64,000 nucleotides of DNA from Kangiella aquimarina DSM 16071 (GCF_000374105.1 NZ_KB893651.1:87838-151837), one strand, 5' to 3'. Shown: positions 36,122 to 45,273, counted from the first letter of the stretch. Notes: generated by a model from the letters alone, not told the origin. Numbers and translations: made by a program.

Positions 36122-36412
36122 ATGAAAGTATTGATTCAATGTTCAGTAATATCGTTAGTGAGTTTGACTCTATTAGCCTGCGCTGGAGCGCCAAAGAAAG
36201 AAAGTGCTTCAACCTGCCGTGCTGCACTAGATGTAGCCTATGAAGAGCTTAGCTTTGCTGAAAGCGAAGGGTTCGCAGGTAGCGTGAACTACACCAAGGC
36301 AGCCAGTTTATTGACCGCGGCTAAAACCAATCAAACCTTTGAGTCGTATGATGCTTGCGTCAAAAATGCGACCAAGGCTCGATACTACATTGCCGAGTCG
36401 AAGAAAGGTTAG
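36122..36412 (+). CDS. Small hypothetical lipoprotein
   Basis: Protein of 96 aa with a signal peptide and lipobox LLAC (Cys20). The mature part is Ala-rich and likely helical, with a Cys pair (TCRAALD and DACVKNA). Charged and helical with YTKAASLLTAAKT. GGAGATATGCG stands before the ATG. Family not assigned; could be a short DUF4398-like outer-membrane lipoprotein. Confidence 0.78.
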   Translation: MKVLIQCSVISLVSLTLLACAGAPKKESASTCRAALDVAYEELSFAESEGFAGSVNYTKAASLLTAAKTNQTFESYDACVKNATKARYYIAESKKG

Positions 36413-36431
36413 TCTGTAGACCATCAGTATC

Positions 36432-36457
36432 AAAGGCGACTTTAAGTCGCCTTTTTG
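36432..36457 (+). terminator. Rho-independent terminator after the lipoprotein gene
   Basis: AAAGGCGACTT (36432-36442), one-base loop plus closing pairs, AAGTCGCCTTT (36444-36454), then T residues. Lies 20 bp after the stop. Confidence 0.85.
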
Positions 36458-36557
36458 CTATCTGGAGATATTCATTGGGATTGATTGGCCTTGCTTCGGA
36501 TAACCGTTACAATGGCTTAGAGCTATTATTTGATAGCTCTGTAACTAGGAATACTCT

Positions 36558-38972
36558 ATGTCAAAAAGAAAGAATCAGGACCCTCAAGCTGAGCTAGAAG
36601 CCCAGCGTTATCAAAACCCTATCGCAAGCCGTCAGTTTATTCTGCGCCAGCTAGAAGAGGCCAATGAGCCTGTCTCTTTGGATCAGCTGGCTAAGCGATT
36701 AGAGATGAAGGAGCCTGAACAGGTCGAAGCGTTACAGAAACGCTTAAACGCCATGGAGCGTGATGGCCAATTAATTTGTAATCGAAAAGGGCGTTATTGC
36801 CTGGTAGATGCTACTGATCTGGTGCGAGGCAAAGTACTGGCGCACAGAGATGGCTACGGCTACCTGGCGCTGGAAAAAGGTGGTGATGACTGGTATTTGT
36901 CACCACGAGAAATGCAGACCGTTTTTCATGGCGATAAGGTTCTCGCACGAGTGCGTAATGTTGATCGTCGTGGCCGCACCGAAGGCGCAATTGTTGAAAT
37001 TCTTGACGGCTCAACCAGCCACATCGTCGGCCGCCTGCACGAAGAAAACGGAATGAAGTTTGTCACTTCAGAAGATCCACGAATTTTACATGACTTAATC
37101 ATTGCTCCTGACGACTGCATGAATGCAGAAATCGGTCAGGTCGTTGTTGCACAAATTGTGCAAAGACCAAAACGTAATCAACACGCACGTGGCATCATCA
37201 CCGAAGTTCTAGGTGACTATTTATCTGCCGGAATGGAAATCGAAATTGCCATTCGTAATCATCAAATCCCACACGAATGGCCTGATGATGTGCTGTCGGA
37301 AGTGGGTGAGTTACCAGTTGATGTTAGCGAAAAAGACTGGCAGGGTCGGGTTGATTTACGTCAGTTACCATTGGTCACCATCGATGGTGAAGATGCACGC
37401 GACTTTGATGATGCGGTGTATTGTCGTCGCAAGGCGAAAGGCGGCTGGACTTTATGGGTGGCGATTGCTGATGTCAGTCATTATGTTCGTCCCGGATCAG
37501 CGTTAGATCAGGAAGCGCTTGAGCGCGGTAATTCGGTTTACTTCCCAGAATTTGTGGTGCCGATGCTACCAGAGTTATTATCCAATGGACTGTGCTCATT
37601 AAAGCCCAAAGTAGACCGCCTGTGCATGGTAGCCGAGATGTCTTTAACGGCAACTGGTCAAGTGACGGCCTCTAAATTCTACCCAGCAGTGATGCATTCT
37701 CATGCCCGATTTACATATGACAAAGTATGGGGCATCTTAAGTGGCGACGAAGCCTTACAAAAAGAATATGCTCCATTAGTTGGTGACCTAAAAGAACTGC
37801 ACGAATTATTTAAAGCCAGACTCAAGTTAAAAGAAGCCCGTGGTGCCATTGAGTTTGAAACCACTGAAACGCAAATTATCTTCGATGAAAATAAAAAGAT
37901 TGAGAAAATTGTTGGCCGAGTCAGAAATGATGCCCACAAGATTATTGAAGAATGCATGATCTGCGCCAATGTGGCAGCGGCTGAGTTTATTGAGAAATAT
38001 GAGAAGCCGGGTGTGTACCGAGTGCACGAGGGGCCGTCCGAGGAACGTCTGGAAAAGTTCAGAGCGTTTTTGGGTGAATTAGGAATCTTCCTGTTTGGCG
38101 GCTCAACACCAGAGCCCCGTCACTATCGTGAGTTGCACGATGCGATCGCTGAACGCCCGGATCAAGAACTGATTCAAACCATGATGCTGCGTTCAATGAT
38201 GCAGGCGGTATACAGTCCTGATAATCAGGGACACTTTGGTCTGGCGTTTGACTCCTATACCCACTTTACGTCACCTATTCGTCGTTATCCTGACCTATTA
38301 GTTCACCGCATTATTAAGTCAATTCTGGCGCGTGAATTTGATATGGCCGGTACTGATGGTGGGCTAGGGTACGAAGAAAAAGAGCTGGTTACATTTACCG
38401 AGCATAGCTCCATGACCGAGCGTCGGGCTGATTTAGCAACGCGTGATGTGGTTGACTGGCTTAAGTGTGAATACATGCTGACCCGTGTTGGCGAAGAGTA
38501 TTGGGGCACCATTTCCAGTGTCACCAGTTTCGGTATTTTCGTAGCACTCGATGAACTATTCGTCGAAGGTCTGATTCATATCAGTGAGCTGGGTGATGAT
38601 TATTATCACTTCGATGCCTTGAAGATGCGACTGATTGGCGAGCATAAACGTCAGTCTTATCGTGTTGGCGACCGGGTTAAGATTAAAGTTGCCAATGTCG
38701 ATATGGAGCAGCGAAATATTGATTTTGCGTTAATTGAGCGTGAGTACGTTAAACGTGAAGAACCCAAGGGACAGGAACGAAAAAAACTCTACGCTAAAGC
38801 AAAAAAATCAGGCTCTCTAAGTGGTGACGGAAAAAAAGGAAAAGACGGTAAGAAACGCCGTGATTACCGAAAGGGCGCAAGTAAAGGTGCTAAACCTGAG
38901 TCCGGTAGTGCTAAGAAAGGGGCGAAGAATACCAAACCTAAGCGTGGTAAAAACGGTAAGAAAAAACGTTAA
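36558..38972 (+). CDS. rnr: Ribonuclease R
   Basis: Processive 3'-5' exoribonuclease that degrades structured RNA. Order of domains: winged helix (about 25-90), cold-shock domains, RNB catalytic domain with DGEDARDFDDAVY, S1 domain (WGTISSVTSFGIFVALDELFVEGLIHISEL, about 640-720), and a basic Lys/Gly-rich tail (about 735-804). Length of 804 aa matches E. coli RNase R. Followed 72 bp later by rlmB, the conserved pair. Confidence 0.97.
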   Translation: MSKRKNQDPQAELEAQRYQNPIASRQFILRQLEEANEPVSLDQLAKRLEMKEPEQVEALQKRLNAMERDGQLICNRKGRYCLVDATDLVRGKVLAHRDGYGYLALEKGGDDWYLSPREMQTVFHGDKVLARVRNVDRRGRTEGAIVEILDGSTSHIVGRLHEENGMKFVTSEDPRILHDLIIAPDDCMNAEIGQVVVAQIVQRPKRNQHARGIITEVLGDYLSAGMEIEIAIRNHQIPHEWPDDVLSEVGELPVDVSEKDWQGRVDLRQLPLVTIDGEDARDFDDAVYCRRKAKGGWTLWVAIADVSHYVRPGSALDQEALERGNSVYFPEFVVPMLPELLSNGLCSLKPKVDRLCMVAEMSLTATGQVTASKFYPAVMHSHARFTYDKVWGILSGDEALQKEYAPLVGDLKELHELFKARLKLKEARGAIEFETTETQIIFDENKKIEKIVGRVRNDAHKIIEECMICANVAAAEFIEKYEKPGVYRVHEGPSEERLEKFRAFLGELGIFLFGGSTPEPRHYRELHDAIAERPDQELIQTMMLRSMMQAVYSPDNQGHFGLAFDSYTHFTSPIRRYPDLLVHRIIKSILAREFDMAGTDGGLGYEEKELVTFTEHSSMTERRADLATRDVVDWLKCEYMLTRVGEEYWGTISSVTSFGIFVALDELFVEGLIHISELGDDYYHFDALKMRLIGEHKRQSYRVGDRVKIKVANVDMEQRNIDFALIEREYVKREEPKGQERKKLYAKAKKSGSLSGDGKKGKDGKKRRDYRKGASKGAKPESGSAKKGAKNTKPKRGKNGKKKR

Positions 38973-39044
38973 TTTACTCTTTATAAAAAGAGTTACAAAG
39001 ACAGTTATAGAAAAGTTACAGCAAGAGAATAGAAAGAGTATCCA

Positions 39045-39785
39045 ATGTCAGAATTAGTGTATGGCCTTCATGCCGTTGAAGTTTTATTAAAGCGCAGTAG
39101 TGAGCGAGTTGAACGACTGTATATTCAAAGTAATCGTCATGATCAGCGTTCGCATAAAGTGGTCAAGCTTGCGCAGGATAAAAACATCCCCGTCATTCAA
39201 AAAGATCGTGATGAGCTGGATGAAATGACCGACCAACGTCACCAGGGCGTAATTGCGGTGTGTCGTCCTGAAAAGAAAAAAAGCTTTCATGAAAAGCATA
39301 TCCCAGAATTGCTCAATCAAATTGATGAAGCGCCACTTATTCTGATCCTTGATGGCGTGACCGATCCGCATAATCTTGGGGCTTGTTTACGAAGTGCCGA
39401 TGCCGCCGGAGTACACATGGTTATTGCTCCCAAGGATAATGCTGCCAGCATTACCGATGTGGTGCGTAAAGTTGCCTGTGGTGCGGCAGAAACCGTTCCA
39501 TTTATCCCTGTAACCAATCTAGTTCGAACCATGAAGCAGTTACAGGAGGCAGGAGTCTGGATTGCAGGAACCGCTGGTGAAGCAGAGCAGGATATCTATC
39601 AGGCCAATCTAAAAGGCCCATTGGCCATTGTCATGGGAGCTGAGGGCGAGGGTATGCGTCGTCTGACTCGTGAAAACTGTGACTACCTGATTAAAATCCC
39701 TATGGCTGGCGAAGTGTCCAGTTTAAATGTCTCGGTAGCTACTGGAGTAACCTTATTTGAGGCGGTGCGACAAAGATTAAAGTAA
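39045..39785 (+). CDS. rlmB: 23S rRNA (guanosine-2251-2'-O)-methyltransferase RlmB
   Basis: SpoU-family methyltransferase of 246 aa. The N-terminal substrate-binding domain (YGLHAVEVLLKRSSERVERLYI) precedes the knotted catalytic domain with LILDGVTDPHNLGACLRSADAAGVHMV (motif 1, Asn-Leu-Gly), VMGAEGEGMRRLT and PMAGEVSSLNVSVATGV. Downstream of rnr as in E. coli. Confidence 0.97.
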   Translation: MSELVYGLHAVEVLLKRSSERVERLYIQSNRHDQRSHKVVKLAQDKNIPVIQKDRDELDEMTDQRHQGVIAVCRPEKKKSFHEKHIPELLNQIDEAPLILILDGVTDPHNLGACLRSADAAGVHMVIAPKDNAASITDVVRKVACGAAETVPFIPVTNLVRTMKQLQEAGVWIAGTAGEAEQDIYQANLKGPLAIVMGAEGEGMRRLTRENCDYLIKIPMAGEVSSLNVSVATGVTLFEAVRQRLK

Positions 39786-39814
39786 TTGTATTAATTGAAG
39801 GGAAGGAAATAATA

Positions 39815-40492
39815 ATGAATAAAGTTGTTTATGTTTTATTGGGTTTATCTTTAGCGGCAAATGGTTATTTCTTAATAAATAACGACGCGCAAAAAGAAAA
39901 AGTGATCGTTAAAGAAGTCACTACACAAAAAGTTAAAGCTAAAGCCGGAGCTGAAGAAAAAATTGAAAAGCAAGAAGTAGCCAAGGAAGTCGAAAATATC
40001 AATCAAGAACAATTATATCTTGATAAAATTGCTGAACTTGAAAGTGAAATTGCACTGCTAAAACAACAGCAAGCTGATGCGTCCTCAAAACCGACTGGTG
40101 CAATAACTTTTAAAACAAGCAAGGCGATGGATAAAGAGTTGGTGGAAAAGCTCAGACTGGATATGAACCAACCAAAGGAGGACTTTGACAAAGAATCTGT
40201 TGATCCTGCATGGGCATTTAAGCACCAAGATGAAGTTTATGAGTTATTTGCCAATTCCGACATTACCAATCAATTAAATCTTAAAGATGTTACCTGTAAA
40301 ACAACTGTCTGCAAAGTCACGCTGGAAACCTTTGATGATAAGCAGTCCAGTAGAATGATGGCAATGATGGATGCTTCTCAATTATTCGATAGCAGTGATT
40401 TGTTAAAGAACTTAAGTAACCAAGCCACTTTTGATGAGGAAACAAATGAAATCTTTATGTATCTGTATCAAGAAGATGAAGAGTCAGATTAA
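39815..40492 (+). CDS. Hypothetical membrane-anchored coiled-coil protein (paralogue A)
   Basis: Protein of 225 aa, not recognised. One N-terminal membrane helix (residues 4-21) is followed by a Lys/Glu coiled coil (about 28-90) and a C-terminal domain with VDPAWAFKHQDE and CKTTVCKVTLE. The same C-terminal layout (VDPSWAYKVQDD, CKTTKCRVSIT, an EIFMYLY/EMYVYLS end) is found in the 44252 gene, so the two are paralogues. The conserved Cys pair suggests a disulfide and thus a periplasmic domain. Its stop codon overlaps that of pxpC on the other strand. Confidence 0.75.
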   Translation: MNKVVYVLLGLSLAANGYFLINNDAQKEKVIVKEVTTQKVKAKAGAEEKIEKQEVAKEVENINQEQLYLDKIAELESEIALLKQQQADASSKPTGAITFKTSKAMDKELVEKLRLDMNQPKEDFDKESVDPAWAFKHQDEVYELFANSDITNQLNLKDVTCKTTVCKVTLETFDDKQSSRMMAMMDASQLFDSSDLLKNLSNQATFDEETNEIFMYLYQEDEESD

Positions 40493-41418
40493 ACACCGAG
40501 TAATTGCTTCATCAAGTTTGTTTTTGCTTTAAACAAGTCAATCGCATCTTCAACATCTATCTTCTGAAAGCTAATCGAGTCATTAGCTTTCAGTTGTCCT
40601 AAAATTGGTAAATCTGCTGTGATAACCTGTCCAATTCTCGGATAACCACCGGTTGTTTGGCCATCAGCTAACGTAACGATAGGTTGGCCATCAGGAGGAA
40701 TCTGGATAGTGCCGGGCGTGATAGGGACGGTGGTCATCGACAAAGGCATTTCTGTTTTTATAGCTTCGCCCTTCAAGCGCATTCCCATACGATTACTTTG
40801 GCTGGTGACCTGGTAGGCTGTTTGAAGAAATTGTTGCTTCATATCTTTAGAAAAGCATGACCATTCTCTGCCTTCATTAAAACGTATTTGATAATTATCG
40901 CTGAACTGAAGTTGGAGTCCTTTTGGGGTTTTTCTGGTTTTGGGAATAACGATGTTGGTTAATGGAATCGTGTCATTATTCTTAAGGGCTTTTCCTTCAT
41001 AACCCCCAAACTGAGCCATTAAGTTTGTTGAGTAACTTTCCATGATTTTGGGCATATCTGGTTCTGCAGAAAACGCCAGATAAGCTCTGGCGCCATTGAC
41101 TAACTTACCAAAGGTTAACCGTTCCCCTTTGTTTACCAAAAGTGTCTGATGCATATCCACTGGTAAATCATCAATCGAAAGTTCGAAGTGAGCTCCCGTC
41201 ACAGCTATGGCCATGTCCTGAGTGAATTCAATAACTGGGCCAGCCTGGGTTATTTCAAGACAAGCTGAGTTCAAGGGTTTGCTGACTAGCCAGTTGGCGA
41301 TTTGCAGACTAACTGGATCAAGAGCGCCATTATTGGGAATTCCAAACCGTCTAAAACCTGGGCGCCCCAGATCTTGCAGGCTGGTTTGCAGGCCAGCTTT
41401 GATGAAGTTAATACTCAT
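40489..41418 (-). CDS. pxpC: 5-oxoprolinase subunit PxpC
   Basis: Biotin-carboxylase-carboxyltransferase-like subunit of ATP-dependent 5-oxoprolinase, which opens pyroglutamate to glutamate. Family segments: IKAGLQTSLQDLGRPGFRRFGIPNNGALD, NRMGMRLKGE, and PGTIQIPPDGQPIVTLADGQTTGGYPRI. Start set at ATG 41418, with GAGG eight bases upstream, which gives the family N terminus; an in-frame start at 41517 would lie inside pxpB. Length 309 aa. Overlaps pxpB by 11 bp. Confidence 0.93.
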   Translation of the reverse strand: MSINFIKAGLQTSLQDLGRPGFRRFGIPNNGALDPVSLQIANWLVSKPLNSACLEITQAGPVIEFTQDMAIAVTGAHFELSIDDLPVDMHQTLLVNKGERLTFGKLVNGARAYLAFSAEPDMPKIMESYSTNLMAQFGGYEGKALKNNDTIPLTNIVIPKTRKTPKGLQLQFSDNYQIRFNEGREWSCFSKDMKQQFLQTAYQVTSQSNRMGMRLKGEAIKTEMPLSMTTVPITPGTIQIPPDGQPIVTLADGQTTGGYPRIGQVITADLPILGQLKANDSISFQKIDVEDAIDLFKAKTNLMKQLLGV

Positions 41419-42106
41419 TCGCTGGCCTCGTAAGTTGTTCGAACTCTTCATAGCTAATTGGTACGAAGCGCGCTTTGTCCAATGGATTGGCAACAGATGG
41501 TGGTGACTTTGTGACATCCAACATTGCCATAGGAGTGCGGCCTATGATTTGCCAACCACCAGGGCTGGCAATCGGGTAGACACCTGTTTGGCTGCCTCCA
41601 ATACCAACAGAGCCAGCTTCGATTTTGGTACGTGGGTTATCGAGGCGAGGGCAGTGCAGTCGCTCATCAAGACCACCTAAATAAAGAAAACCTGGCAGGA
41701 AGCCAAGCATATAAACCGTATAGTCCTGGCTGCTGTGGGCTTCAATCAATTCTGCTACGGACATGCCGCAGTACGCTGCAACATGCTCGATATCATTAGC
41801 AACTCTTTTGTCGTAGCAGACTGGGATTTCGATGGTTCGACTATTGCTGGCATCTGCTGGTTTTGCTTTCTCGATTGCTTTATGTATTTGAGACGAAGCA
41901 TGTTCCGGCTGAAACTCTAGCGGTTCAAAAATTATGAGTAGAGTGTTGTAGGCAGGAACTAATTCGATAAATCCTGTTGGTGGACTTTGCTCAATAGATT
42001 CAGCGACGCCTAGAATGTAACGTAAAAGGTCTTCTGAAATATCACCATTAAATTCGATAAGAATAGAATGGTCACTGTTGATGAAGAGTTGGTAATTAAA
42101 TGGCAT
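41408..42106 (-). CDS. pxpB: 5-oxoprolinase subunit PxpB
   Basis: Protein of 232 aa of the KipI/PxpB family. SDHSILIEFNGDISEDLL near the N terminus, then EIPVCYDKRVANDIEHVA, the segment YTVYMLGFLPGFLYLGGLDERLHCPR and PKTKIEAGSVGIGGSQTGVYP-like end are typical. Forms the active oxoprolinase with PxpA and PxpC. Twelve bp after pxpA. Confidence 0.95.
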   Translation of the reverse strand: MPFNYQLFINSDHSILIEFNGDISEDLLRYILGVAESIEQSPPTGFIELVPAYNTLLIIFEPLEFQPEHASSQIHKAIEKAKPADASNSRTIEIPVCYDKRVANDIEHVAAYCGMSVAELIEAHSSQDYTVYMLGFLPGFLYLGGLDERLHCPRLDNPRTKIEAGSVGIGGSQTGVYPIASPGGWQIIGRTPMAMLDVTKSPPSVANPLDKARFVPISYEEFEQLTRPANEY

Positions 42107-42118
42107 GAATAAAGTTAA

Positions 42119-42877
42119 TTAGCTGATCTCAATGTCATGTTCGCGCAGCAACTGATAGAGTCGCTGTGCAATATCTTTGGCATTGGGGTTGTCACCATGC
42201 AAACAAATGGTATCCACTTTCAAAGTCAATGGCGTGCCTTCAATCGAATTAATTGCTTGCCCTTTTGCCAAGTTAAGTGCCTGGGTGAGACTTTCTTCAA
42301 GCGTTTTATGTAACGCCTGCATGTGGCCCCTTGGGACGAGGTGAGTATTGGCATGGTAGTTTCTGTCCATGAAGCCTTCGTGTAGAAAGTCTAACTCCAG
42401 CTCCTGAGCTGCTGAATAGAGATTGGAATGAGCCAGCCCCATCAACTTGATATGCGCATCAAAATGTTTAATTTCTTCGGCAATGATAAAAGCCAGTTCT
42501 TTATTGGCAGCTGCATCATTGTATAAAGCACCATGCGGTTTGATATGGTGTAACTTGGTGTTTTGTCGCTGGCATTCTTCGGCAATCGATTCGATTTGCT
42601 GACGCAAAGTCTGTCTTAATTCCTGTTCGCCAATCGTCATTGAAACGCGGCCAAAATTATCTTTATCTGGATAAGAGGGATGTGCGCCAATTTTCAACTG
42701 ATTGTGAACCGCATTGGCAACAGTCACTTTGATGCTCTCAGAATTACCGGCGTGACCACCGCAGGCAATATTACAGGAAGAAATGTAGGGCATCAGGTGC
42801 GAATCAGCTTCCCATTGTTGTGGGTTGATGCTTTCGCCCAGATCGCAATTAATATCGATAGAATGTTTGGTCATCAT
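42119..42877 (-). CDS. pxpA: 5-oxoprolinase subunit PxpA (LamB/YcsF family)
   Basis: Protein of 252 aa. Opening IDINCDLGES, then SSCNIACGGHAGN, GAHPSYPDKDNFGR, IKPHGALYN and the C-terminal TICLHGDNPNA are the conserved YcsF motifs. Acts with PxpB and PxpC in ATP-dependent cleavage of 5-oxoproline, a by-product of glutamine/glutamate cyclisation. Lies 38 bp after the Nramp-like transporter gene. Confidence 0.96.
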   Translation of the reverse strand: MMTKHSIDINCDLGESINPQQWEADSHLMPYISSCNIACGGHAGNSESIKVTVANAVHNQLKIGAHPSYPDKDNFGRVSMTIGEQELRQTLRQQIESIAEECQRQNTKLHHIKPHGALYNDAAANKELAFIIAEEIKHFDAHIKLMGLAHSNLYSAAQELELDFLHEGFMDRNYHANTHLVPRGHMQALHKTLEESLTQALNLAKGQAINSIEGTPLTLKVDTICLHGDNPNAKDIAQRLYQLLREHDIEIS

Positions 42878-42915
42878 AATGGCTTATTTTAGCACACTCT
42901 TGTATCGAGGCTGTG

Positions 42916-44148
42916 TTAATTCAATAGACCAAACGCTGACATCAAGCTGCGCGCGCTAAGCATTAAGGTTACCAGAACCACTAGACCGCCAAGAATGTTT
43001 TGCAATAAAGAGTTTTTGTGTTTCCCCAGAAAAGACTGGTTCATGGTCCATAGTAGGAAAATCGCAACGATCGGAAGCAAGATGCCATTAGCGATTTGTG
43101 CAAACCAGATAATCGAAATTGGTTTAAAGCCAATCGAGGCAAGGATGACTCCGGTAATCAAAATACTGATCCAGACTGCACGAAACTTTATCGAGCGCAT
43201 ATCATTGCCCAGCTGCATCAAGCCTGCCAAAGCATAAGCCGAGGCTAATGGAGCAGTAATTGCTGAAGTAATACCGGCGGAGAATAATCCCAGCGCCATC
43301 AGGTATTTGGCACTAGCACCAAACAAAGGCTCCAGACTGAGCGCCATATCCGCTGCTGAGTTGATCTCAATTTGTTTAGCGAAGAATGCGCTGGCTGCGG
43401 TAGAAATAATGGCCATGGTAATCAGGCCACCAAGCGGAATCGATATTAATAAGTCCCGACGAGCTTCTGGTAAATCATTTTCATCATGCCACTTCTTTTT
43501 AGCGCTACTGGCGTGTAGGAATAAGTTGTAGGGAACCACTGTGGTGCCGATTAAGGCGATGACCGTTAGCGTAGCGCCATCGGGTAAAGTGGGAATAAAC
43601 AGGCCGGAAAATAGTTCGCTAAAATCGGGTTTGGTAATAATAAAGGTCAGCAGGAAAGACACGCTCATCAACAGTACGATGGCAATCAGGAAGCGCTCAA
43701 TGAGTTTATAACTTCCAGTCCAGAGCAGAGTAAACGCAATGATGCCAATGAGTAAGGCCCAGCCGTTGAGACTACCAGCCAGAAACCATTCACCAAAGAC
43801 TGCATCAATGCCAAGCGTTGCCCCCGCAATGTTGCCTCCTTCGTAAGCCGCATTGCCGATGACAATCGCACTGATGACTAGAATAACTGCCACGCCTCTA
43901 GCCAGAGGATTAGTAAACTGCTCTCGGATTGATTCGCCAAGACCTTTGCGACCAACCACGCCGAGGCGTGCCGTCATCTCCTGCAGAATCATGGTCGCGA
44001 GAACTGAAAACACCAGTGCCCATAACAGTACAAAACCAAAGCTGGCTCCAGCCTTGGTGGCAACCGTCACTGTACCGGGGCCGATAAAAGCAGCCGTGAC
44101 TAAGGTAGCAGGCCCAAAAGAAAATTTACGTTTTGTCATATAGTCCAC
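42916..44148 (-). CDS. Nramp-family transporter lacking the usual metal ligands (YcsG-like)
   Basis: Integral membrane protein of 410 aa with about eleven helices. Where metal-transporting Nramps have DPGN in helix 1, this has GPGT (AAFIGPGTVTVATKAG); where they have MPHN in helix 6, it has VPYN (GTTVVPYNLFLHASS). So the Asp, Asn and Met that hold the metal are all missing. It precedes pxpABC, as B. subtilis ycsG lies with ycsF and kipI-kipA. A role in uptake of 5-oxoproline or a related compound is inferred from this context. The start may be ATG 44148 or the Met three codons later. Confidence 0.88.
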   Translation of the reverse strand: MDYMTKRKFSFGPATLVTAAFIGPGTVTVATKAGASFGFVLLWALVFSVLATMILQEMTARLGVVGRKGLGESIREQFTNPLARGVAVILVISAIVIGNAAYEGGNIAGATLGIDAVFGEWFLAGSLNGWALLIGIIAFTLLWTGSYKLIERFLIAIVLLMSVSFLLTFIITKPDFSELFSGLFIPTLPDGATLTVIALIGTTVVPYNLFLHASSAKKKWHDENDLPEARRDLLISIPLGGLITMAIISTAASAFFAKQIEINSAADMALSLEPLFGASAKYLMALGLFSAGITSAITAPLASAYALAGLMQLGNDMRSIKFRAVWISILITGVILASIGFKPISIIWFAQIANGILLPIVAIFLLWTMNQSFLGKHKNSLLQNILGGLVVLVTLMLSARSLMSAFGLLN

Positions 44149-44251
44149 ATTTCGTTTTATATGAGCCTACATCTATTTGATTTGTCAGGCAATTATTTGC
44201 ATGAGGAATTGCCATGGGGTATAAACGCATAGCGAATAATTTTGATAAAAC

Positions 44252-44956
44252 ATGGAGTTAATAATGAAAAAAATCCTTACCGTATGCCTGATTTTGTCTT
44301 TAGCAGTAAATGCATATTTGTTTTTTTATCATAACGATCAGAGCATGACACAGGTTATGAGCACTCCGACAAAAGAGCAGACAAATCAGAATAATAAAAA
44401 TCAAGCAACTGACTCTGAAAAAATATTGGCTCTTGAGGCAAAAATTAAAGAGTTAGAAATAACAGTTGCTGAAACTTCTTCTAAAAATAAAATTGACCAG
44501 GCACGAATTAAAGAGTTGGAAGCATTATTAGAAAGTAATGATGGTAATTCATCATTTACCCAGTCGACAACGATCGGCAGTATTAATGACTTGCCAGAAA
44601 GTAAGGACTTTAAAGAAGCAATTCAAGACAGGGAGTCTGTTATTGAGCAATTTGAAGCAGAAAAGGTAGACCCAAGCTGGGCTTATAAAGTGCAGGACGA
44701 TATTACTGATATGATTCATGAGTCTGATTTACTTTTAAGTATGAGCTTTAATGGGATTGAATGTAAAACTACCAAATGTAGAGTTTCAATAACCCCAAAC
44801 GAGCAAGGGATGGGCCACAAGGTAACAGCATTTTTTGATGTCTCATCACAACTCAGAGAAACCGAATACAGTAAATATGTGACTATTTCTGACAATATGG
44901 GCGATGAGTCAGGGGAGATGTATGTTTATCTTTCAAGACCCGACACTGAAGAATGA
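44252..44956 (+). CDS. Hypothetical membrane-anchored coiled-coil protein (paralogue B)
   Basis: Protein of 234 aa, a paralogue of the 39815 gene. N-terminal helix (about residues 7-24), Lys/Glu/Asn coiled coil (about 45-95), and C-terminal VDPSWAYKVQDD, then ECKTTKCRVSITPN with the same Cys pair. A possible earlier Met starts it at 44252; the next ATG at 44264 (MKKILTV) fits better with the paralogue opening and is preceded by GGAG. Function unknown. Confidence 0.72.
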   Translation: MELIMKKILTVCLILSLAVNAYLFFYHNDQSMTQVMSTPTKEQTNQNNKNQATDSEKILALEAKIKELEITVAETSSKNKIDQARIKELEALLESNDGNSSFTQSTTIGSINDLPESKDFKEAIQDRESVIEQFEAEKVDPSWAYKVQDDITDMIHESDLLLSMSFNGIECKTTKCRVSITPNEQGMGHKVTAFFDVSSQLRETEYSKYVTISDNMGDESGEMYVYLSRPDTEE

Positions 44957-44972
44957 TTCTACATAATTCTTC

Positions 44973-45000
44973 GGGCAGGCACGCAGGCACTGCCCCTACC
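44973..45000 (-). repeat. GTAGGGGC-type hairpin element
   Basis: Read on the minus strand it begins GGTAGGGGCAG and ends CTGCCC, with an inner CCTGCGTG. The copy at 11510-11535 (plus strand) has the same GTAGGGGC start, an inner CCTGTGTG and a GCCC end. Confidence 0.65.
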
Positions 45001-45034
45001 GGAATCCTGTGCTATGGGTTTTACCAAACTGTAC

Positions 45035-45273
45035 GTCATCCCGCGGCTTGACCGCGGGATCCAGTAAACTGTGTATAGGCTTGCTAAATATGTAGGTTCA
45101 GATAGGCGTAATTACCATGTATAAGCAGGTCATTAAATGGGGCTACTGAAGCGAGTATTACTTTCACTGACTATATTAAGAACCTGTTACTTTAATATGG
45201 TGGTTAATTCCTGAGGTTGCAGTTGTAATTGTTTATAAAGTCACTGGATCCCGCGGTCAAGCCGCGGGATGAC
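45035..45273. repeat. Inverted pair of perfect 31-bp palindromic elements
   Basis: Copy 1 (45035-45065): GTCAT, stem CCCGCGG, loop CTTGA, stem CCGCGGG, ATCCAGT. Copy 2 (45243-45273) is its exact reverse complement. With 177 bp between, the pair looks like a BIME/REP doublet or a small non-autonomous element with long terminal inverted repeats. Confidence 0.9.

Noticed and set aside
42680-42892. Plus-strand open frame opposite pxpA
   Set aside because: Pure antisense shadow of a well-conserved gene; no independent support.
45035-45065. GC-rich hairpins read as Rho-independent terminators
   Set aside because: No T run follows either copy on either strand, and the element recurs with changed but paired stems, so it is a dispersed palindrome.
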